Shown piece after piece: positions 60,187 to 64,000 of a stretch of DNA of 64,000 nucleotides (positions within the stretch are counted from its first letter, which is position 1; each line of letters begins with the position of its first letter). The position numbers were made by a program, and so were the translations under genes. Source of the DNA: Acidovorax soli (GTDB lineage Bacteria; Pseudomonadota; Gammaproteobacteria; Burkholderiales; Burkholderiaceae_C). The notes under the pieces were generated by a model. It saw only the letters and a program-made list of their open reading frames with translations, made no database searches and was not told where the DNA came from. Where the stretch lies: assembly GCF_014207955.1 (NCBI RefSeq), contig NZ_JACHLK010000021.1, forward strand, positions 29,555-93,554, read 5' to 3'.

Positions 60187-61378
60187 GGTGCGGTGGCTCC
60201 TGTACGTGGTGGGGTTGCGGGTGGTGGTTCGGTACTGGTGGTTGCGGCGACGCGGCGTGCACGGCCGCGTCGGGCGCCTGCAGCGCCCAGGCATCGGCCA
60301 CGCTGCGGTTGCGCTGCTCCAGCGCCTCCTGCCGGTTGCCCGAAAGGGGCGGCGTGCCGGGTGCGCCGGCACGGCGCAGCACCGGGCCGCGCTGGCCGGC
60401 GGCGCGCAGGCACACGGCCTTCATGTACTCGGCCGGGTCTGCCGGGCGGGCCACGCAGGCAGCGCGCACGGCCTCGGCCACGGTGTCGCTGCCATGGTCC
60501 TTGCACAGCCGGCCGATGAAGCTGCCGCACTGCGCACGCGGCATGCCCGCCTGTGCCAGCAGCGACTTGCCTGCCGACCACAACGCGTCCCGCGCCAGGC
60601 CCTCGGCGGCATCGGCGACATCGATGCCAGCGTTGCCGCGCAGCGCCTCGGCGCTGGCCGTTGCGCCAGCAACGGGTCTGCGGGTTTCGCCAAAGAGATC
60701 CGTTCCGTCTCCGGTTCCATCTCCGTCTCGGTCTCGGCTCCGTTCCTTTCGGTTCCCTTTAAGGCCGGTTTCCGGTGGATGGCCGGTGGACGGGTGGCGG
60801 ATTTCCGGCGGAAAGCCGCCATCGCCCGGCTGCTGCGCAACATGGCCATCGCCCTCGCCCGCAGGCGCCATGCCATGCGGGTAGGCACCGGTCTTCCACA
60901 GCGCCTGCGGCGGCACGCCCACGGGCGGCTTGCCCTCCTTGGCGCGCTTGGCGTTTTCCTTGCGCAGGCGGTCGCAGTATTTTTCGTAGGCGTACTTCTC
61001 CTTGGCAGCAAAGGCGGCAATCGCCTTCTCGGCCACCACGGGGTGGTACAGGCGCCCGTCCGCGCACTTCACAAAGCCGTGCAGCGCGGCAGCGCGCACC
61101 TTCTTCCATTCCTTGAGCACGCGGCCATAGCCGGCCAGGTTGGCCAACTCCACATCGTCATCGGGCAGCGAGGCCGCCGGCACCTGGTGCCAGGCCGCGC
61201 ACCACAGCAGAATGCCCGCGCGGAACGCCTCGCCCTCGGCCGCCGCCGCAAATTTCGAATCGCGCAGCCGCCGCACATCCAGCTCCATGTACGGGAAGTC
61301 GCTCAGGTCGCACCCGGGCAAGGTCAGGGGCTCGGGCAGCGCTGCGCAGCCCTTCGTGCTGGTGCCGGTGCTGCTCAC
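60173..61378 (-). CDS. DUF1376 (YdaU-like) replication-region protein
   Basis: The 401-residue protein begins after a GTG at 61378 and carries PYMELDVRRLRDSKFAAAAE followed by AFRAGILLWCAAWHQVPAAS and ELANLAGYGRVLKEWKKV, the DUF1376 domain of phage replication-initiator-like proteins. A second helical part (LWSAGKSLLAQAGMPRAQCG, IGRLCKDHGSDTV) follows a long polar linker. I chose GTG because it overlaps the previous stop (GTGA), typical of this tight operon. Binding of the phage origin or helicase loading is expected from family position. Confidence 0.78.
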   Translation of the reverse strand: MSSTGTSTKGCAALPEPLTLPGCDLSDFPYMELDVRRLRDSKFAAAAEGEAFRAGILLWCAAWHQVPAASLPDDDVELANLAGYGRVLKEWKKVRAAALHGFVKCADGRLYHPVVAEKAIAAFAAKEKYAYEKYCDRLRKENAKRAKEGKPPVGVPPQALWKTGAYPHGMAPAGEGDGHVAQQPGDGGFPPEIRHPSTGHPPETGLKGNRKERSRDRDGDGTGDGTDLFGETRRPVAGATASAEALRGNAGIDVADAAEGLARDALWSAGKSLLAQAGMPRAQCGSFIGRLCKDHGSDTVAEAVRAACVARPADPAEYMKAVCLRAAGQRGPVLRRAGAPGTPPLSGNRQEALEQRNRSVADAWALQAPDAAVHAASPQPPVPNHHPQPHHVQEPPHHASI

Positions 61379-61557
61379 GCGCCCTCCTGCTGCGGCCATG
61401 CGGCATAGGCCTCGTTGAACTGCGCCCACAGCGCGGTGCCCGGCTCGTGGTGGTTGGCCTCGGCCAAGGGGATGTGCTGCGCAGCCGCCGATTGCGCTGC
61501 AGCGCGCAATACCTCGGGCGTCAGGCGCTGCAGGGTGTGGCCCATCAGCATCCCCAT
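61375..61557 (-). CDS. Small phage early protein
   Basis: The 60-residue product (MGMLMGHTLQRLTPEVLRAA; AQHIPLAEANHHEPGTALWA; FNEAYAAWPQQEGA) looks helical and ordered. Its ATG overlaps the previous stop in TGATG and its stop overlaps the GTG of the replication gene. The coupling on both sides supports a real gene. No family is recognised. Confidence 0.6.
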   Translation of the reverse strand: MGMLMGHTLQRLTPEVLRAAAQSAAAQHIPLAEANHHEPGTALWAQFNEAYAAWPQQEGA

Positions 61558-61889
61558 CACTGCCTCCAGTCGCGCGCAATGCGCCGGCTCTTGTCCAGGC
61601 TGGCCTGCGCCTGGGCGCGGCTCTCGATGCTGATGGCCCCCTGCACACGCGGCGCCAGGTCCACCACCCGCAGTCCGCGGCGGTTGAGCACCAGCACCTT
61701 GGTGGTGCCTTCCGTCGCCGCGCCACGGCTGTTGCCGCCGCATCGCGGTGCCACCGCATCATTGGCCGCTACGGCACTGCTGCGCGGGCGCAGCAACGCA
61801 AAGGCATTGGGCCCCGCTGTCTGCACGGGTGGTAGTGGTGGTGGTGTTGTTGTTGTGGTGGTGGTTGTTGTTGTTGTCGTCGATCGCAT
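61557..61889 (-). CDS. Phage early protein with a polythreonine tract
   Basis: The 110-residue product begins MRS followed by twelve Thr and a Pro-rich linker (PPPLPPVQT). The C-terminal half looks structured (KVLVLNRRGLRVVDLAPRVQ; SRAQAQASLDKSRRIARDWR). The Thr tract comes from runs of ACC/AAC units on the minus strand (about 61845-61880), so its length could change by whole codons. The true start may lie after the tract. It is coupled to the next gene by TGATG. The family is not recognised. Confidence 0.5.
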   Translation of the reverse strand: MRSTTTTTTTTTTTTPPPLPPVQTAGPNAFALLRPRSSAVAANDAVAPRCGGNSRGAATEGTTKVLVLNRRGLRVVDLAPRVQGAISIESRAQAQASLDKSRRIARDWRQ

Positions 61890-62099
61890 GGCTTCAGCGG
61901 CTCCTCACAAGGCGTACGGGCGCCCACGCTCCCGCAGGAGCGCACAGGTGGGCCCATCACAAAAAAAGAAAGAAAGAAACAAACAAACAAAAAACACCCG
62001 GCGCCGCGCAAGGCACAACAAAGCCGCGCAACGCAGCGCCGGGCAAGGTCCACGGCACCTGCTGCATCGGCGCCGCGGAAGGAGAAAACCAACAACCAG

Positions 62100-62330
62100 T
62101 CAGCCGCCCCCGGAGTCCGGGGCTCCGGTGCCAGGCACCAGGCTCCCCCGGGACCGGGGCAACATGCCGGCAAAGTCCACCGCCCCCTGTGTGAACACAT
62201 GCAGCTCGTGCATGCGGTTTCGGGGCACAGCCCGGCGCCAGTGCGTGATGGCGCTGGGCGTCAGCCCAAAGTGCACTGCCACCGCCTTGTTTCGGCCGGG
62301 TTCGGCATCCAGCCAATCCGTGAATCTCAT
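62100..62330 (-). CDS. YdaS/Cro-like phage regulator
   Basis: The 76-residue protein MRFTDWLDAEPGRNKAVAVH then FGLTPSAITHWRRAVPRNRM has the short helix-turn-helix of YdaS_antitoxin/Cro-like proteins. It is the first gene of the early operon and diverges from the S24 repressor across 89 bases that hold two operator-like palindromes and a good promoter, so it is the functional counterpart of Cro. The ATG at 62330 places the start eight bases after the proposed -10 region of its promoter. Confidence 0.85.
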   Translation of the reverse strand: MRFTDWLDAEPGRNKAVAVHFGLTPSAITHWRRAVPRNRMHELHVFTQGAVDFAGMLPRSRGSLVPGTGAPDSGGG

Positions 62331-62337
62331 GGCAGCA

Positions 62338-62366
62338 AGTTTAGTTTTATCTAAACAAATAGTCAA
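62338..62366 (-). promoter_or_regulatory. Early promoter (PR-like) with operator
   Basis: On the minus strand TTGACT (62366-62361), a 17-base spacer and TAAACT (62343-62338) form a sigma-70-like promoter for the YdaS/Cro-like gene. The inverted repeat GTTTAG-N6-CTAAAC (62339-62356) covers its -10 side. Confidence 0.7.
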
Positions 62367-62383
62367 GCACAAGCTAAAACAAC

Positions 62384-62411
62384 TTGCCAAAAATTTAGCT
62401 ACAGCTAAACT
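62384..62411 (+). promoter_or_regulatory. Repressor promoter (PRM-like) with operator
   Basis: TTGCCA (62384-62389), a 16-base spacer and TAAACT (62406-62411) point toward the repressor. The inverted repeat TTTAGC-TACA-GCTAAA (62394-62409) overlaps it, sharing the TTTAGC half-site type with the other operator and a single half-site near 62373. The predicted start point is at or next to the ATG (62420). Confidence 0.65.
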
Positions 62412-62419
62412 GCGCAGCC

Positions 62420-63070
62420 ATGAGCAACGACAGCACCCGCCGCGCGGAATTCACCGCCTACTTCGAGAAGCACTTCGGCACCGACCGCCAGAGGTTCATG
62501 GACCAGTTCGGCGTGAGCAAGGGCCGCATGACCCAGTACCTGGACGAGGAAGAGGCCTTCGGCGAGCGCGCCGCCCTCAACCTCGAAAAGCGGGCCAACC
62601 TGCCCCTGGGCAGCATGTTCCCCTCGCTGCTGCGCGCCGGCAGCGAGGCCGCGCGCAGCCTCGCGCCCGAAGGCGTGCCCGTGGTGGGCACCGCGCAGCT
62701 GGGCGACGACGGCTACTTCTGCGAACTGCAGTACCCCGTGGGCCACGGCGACGGCCGCATCAACTGGCCCACGCGCGACCCCAACGCGTACGCCCTGCGC
62801 TGCCGCGGCGAGAGCATGAAACCGCGCATCCGCCACGGCGAGTTCGTCGTCATCGAGCCCAACCACGGCTTCATGCCCGGCGACGAGGTGCTGGTGCGCG
62901 AGCGCAGCGGCAAGGTCATGGTCAAGCAGCTGGCCTATGTGCGCGATGGCATGGTGCACCTCGATTCGGTGAACGAGGCGCATCCGCGGATCAGCATTCC
63001 GGAGGATGAGGTGGAGGTGATTCAGTATGTGGCGGGGATAGCGAAGTCGGCGTTGTGGAGCAATGACTGA
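62420..63070 (+). CDS. S24-family phage repressor (CI-like)
   Basis: The 216-residue protein has an N-terminal DNA-binding region (FMDQFGVSKGRMTQYLDEEE) and a C-terminal LexA-like domain with catalytic Ser132 in RCRGESMKP and Lys169 in KVMVKQ. The residue pair expected at the self-cleavage site, 38 residues before the Ser, is Leu94-Gly95 rather than Ala-Gly. It maintains lysogeny by binding the two operators in front of it. A near-leaderless message is predicted, as in lambda PRM. The stop overlaps the next gene by eight bases. Confidence 0.88.
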   Translation: MSNDSTRRAEFTAYFEKHFGTDRQRFMDQFGVSKGRMTQYLDEEEAFGERAALNLEKRANLPLGSMFPSLLRAGSEAARSLAPEGVPVVGTAQLGDDGYFCELQYPVGHGDGRINWPTRDPNAYALRCRGESMKPRIRHGEFVVIEPNHGFMPGDEVLVRERSGKVMVKQLAYVRDGMVHLDSVNEAHPRISIPEDEVEVIQYVAGIAKSALWSND

Positions 63071-63602
63071 GGCACTTCATCAAATGACGAAGTACACATG
63101 CATCGGCTTCGACATCCGCGTATGGCCCTGCGACGGCACTCCCCGCGTGGGTCTATCGGACTGGAGCCAGCACGATGTGATGCATGCCGCCATTGCCGCT
63201 CAGTTCGGGCTGCAGGAAAACCTGTACCAGTTGCTGCACATCGAGGATCAGGACACGCTGGAAGCGGTCATGGAGGCCGTCCGGGCCGATGCAGCATGCA
63301 ACCTGATCGCCATCCAGATCCCCGAGCCCGTGGCTGCGTGGCAAAGCCAGCGTTTCGGGCACCCTGCAGGTAACCCCACCCTGTCGCTCGCGGGCTTTCG
63401 ATGCATGGGTATCGACGTGGCGGATATCAATGGTTTCTTTTCCGTACTGTCCCTGGACCCCATCGCGAAGTTCAGGAAGTCGAGCGACCTGATCGATGAG
63501 CGCCATCTCAATGAAATTCTTCAAGCCGTTCAACTGGCCGGCTTTGCTGATCAAGGCCATGCACCCTGCTGTGCGGTGAGGATTTCTGCGTTGAAGATTT
63601 GA
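63063..63602 (+). CDS. Hypothetical protein coupled to the repressor
   Basis: The 179-residue protein (MTEALHQMTKYTCIGFDIRV; LSDWSQHDVMHAAIAAQFGL; LSLAGFRCMGIDVADINGFF) is soluble and lacks a recognised domain. Its start overlaps the repressor stop by eight bases, so it should be expressed in the lysogen together with the repressor. Genes in this position are often superinfection-exclusion or lysogenic-conversion functions, which makes a host-protective role a reasonable guess without direct support. A later ATG at 63084 (MTKYTCIGF) is an alternative start. Confidence 0.6.
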   Translation: MTEALHQMTKYTCIGFDIRVWPCDGTPRVGLSDWSQHDVMHAAIAAQFGLQENLYQLLHIEDQDTLEAVMEAVRADAACNLIAIQIPEPVAAWQSQRFGHPAGNPTLSLAGFRCMGIDVADINGFFSVLSLDPIAKFRKSSDLIDERHLNEILQAVQLAGFADQGHAPCCAVRISALKI

Positions 63603-64000
63603 TGTTCGCTGCATACCTCTGCTGAGGTCGAGAGCCGGGTCTTGGCTCGGCGGTTCTGTGCTGAGAAGCTGGGTATTCAATTGCGCCATGCCTCGTCGAA
63701 GGGCGGGAGCCGGGATGTGCGCCCGGCGGCGCAGTAACTTTCTCTTGGTCCGCCAAGAGAAAGTCACCAAAGAGAAGGCGGCCCCGCTGCCCGTGTCCCC
63801 CTCGCCGGTGGCGAGGGGGCAGCCTGCGATGCTCGAAGCTGGGGTGCGCCTCGGAACTCGCTTCGTTCTTCGAACTCCGCTCAAACATCTGCGGCGAGCC
63901 AGATGACGAAGCGTGTGTGTCCTTCGGCACACACGCCACCCCAGCTTCTGCGCTTCTCGGCACGGTCAGAAGGGGGTGGATACCGACACGGGCCATTGCT
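63603..64000. other. Non-coding right flank with a cluster of hairpins
   Basis: The last 398 bases hold three strong hairpins: ACTTTCTCTTGG/CCAAGAGAAAGT (63737-63764), CCCCCTCGCC/GGCGAGGGGG (63797-63819) and GCGTGTGTG/CACACACGC (near 63912-63937). None is followed by a T-run, so they are more like a repetitive extragenic element than terminators. No gene, tRNA or attachment repeat is recognised. Confidence 0.5.

Larger units (their letters stand above)
39887..63602. mobile_element. Defective siphophage-type prophage
   Basis: Phage genes run from the large terminase C-terminal part to the gene behind the S24 repressor: packaging, lysis, tail, early and immunity modules. Ends are set by the outermost phage-like genes; no attachment repeat, tRNA target or integrase is visible. 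Portal, protease, capsid and head-completion genes are absent, so infectious particles are unlikely. Three cargo blocks on the opposite strand (40766-41960, 44218-45093, 63063-63602) interrupt the layout. Confidence 0.85.

Noticed and set aside
1..64000. CRISPR arrays, rRNA and tRNA genes
   Set aside because: No regularly spaced repeats and no cloverleaf with the conserved T-loop sequence were found in the gaps examined by eye.

Overview
The window looks like the chromosome of a GC-rich betaproteobacterium of the Comamonadaceae (Acidovorax-like). That placement is inferred from base composition, strong third-position GC bias and family content (NmrA/DUF1857 pair, PAS-type chemoreceptor, GGDEF-EAL protein, many small lipoproteins); no rRNA or other marker gene is present to prove it. 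I see no tRNA, rRNA or CRISPR array.

Host part (1-39.8 kb). It opens with the end of an FAD oxidoreductase, a GNAT acetyltransferase, a P-loop kinase-like protein and a large secreted GLUG-repeat protein. A periplasmic binding protein follows, then a two-gene operon with a near-ideal LexA box that ends in alkB (DNA/RNA dealkylation). Next come an HAMP-GGDEF-EAL protein with a pseudopilin, an alpha/beta hydrolase, an SRPBCC protein divergent from a MerR regulator across a palindromic operator, an NHL-repeat lipoprotein that appears inserted between 152-bp direct repeats, a two-component system, an RCC1-repeat protein and an S9 peptidase lipoprotein. A 17-base motif recurs upstream of the hydrolase, the response regulator and the S9 peptidase, which suggests a local regulon. 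From 24 to 31 kb there are acetyltransferases, small hypothetical genes, a GNAT remnant and an SMI1/KNR4 gene split by a 268-bp inverted-repeat element. From 30.5 to 37.9 kb lie a LysR regulator divergent from an NmrA/DUF1857 pair, a second inverted-repeat element, a GIY-YIG-like gene, a secreted protein and a PAS-HAMP chemoreceptor. An AbiE-like toxin-antitoxin pair closes this part.

Prophage part (39.9-63.6 kb). Most genes run on the minus strand. Read right to left: an S24 repressor divergent from a YdaS/Cro-like gene; early genes (DUF1376 replication protein, DUF6475, DUF1367, cysteine-rich proteins); a terminator; then tail tube, a tail assembly chaperone with a GGGAAAC -1 frameshift site, tape measure, tail-tip and fibre proteins; holin, endolysin and nested spanins; then the small terminase and a large terminase split into two. 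No portal, protease, capsid or integrase gene is visible, so the element looks like a defective siphophage-type prophage. Cargo on the opposite strand comprises a HipB-like regulator plus a CxxC protein inside the large terminase gene, a secreted protein between lysis and packaging genes, and a gene coupled to the repressor.

The most noteworthy observations are the split large terminase with its autoregulated-looking insert, the three-copy motif around the two-component system, the repeat-flanked lipoprotein insertion, the small inverted-repeat element families and the AbiE-like pair beside the prophage. All functions are read from sequence features and remembered family signatures; no database search was run.
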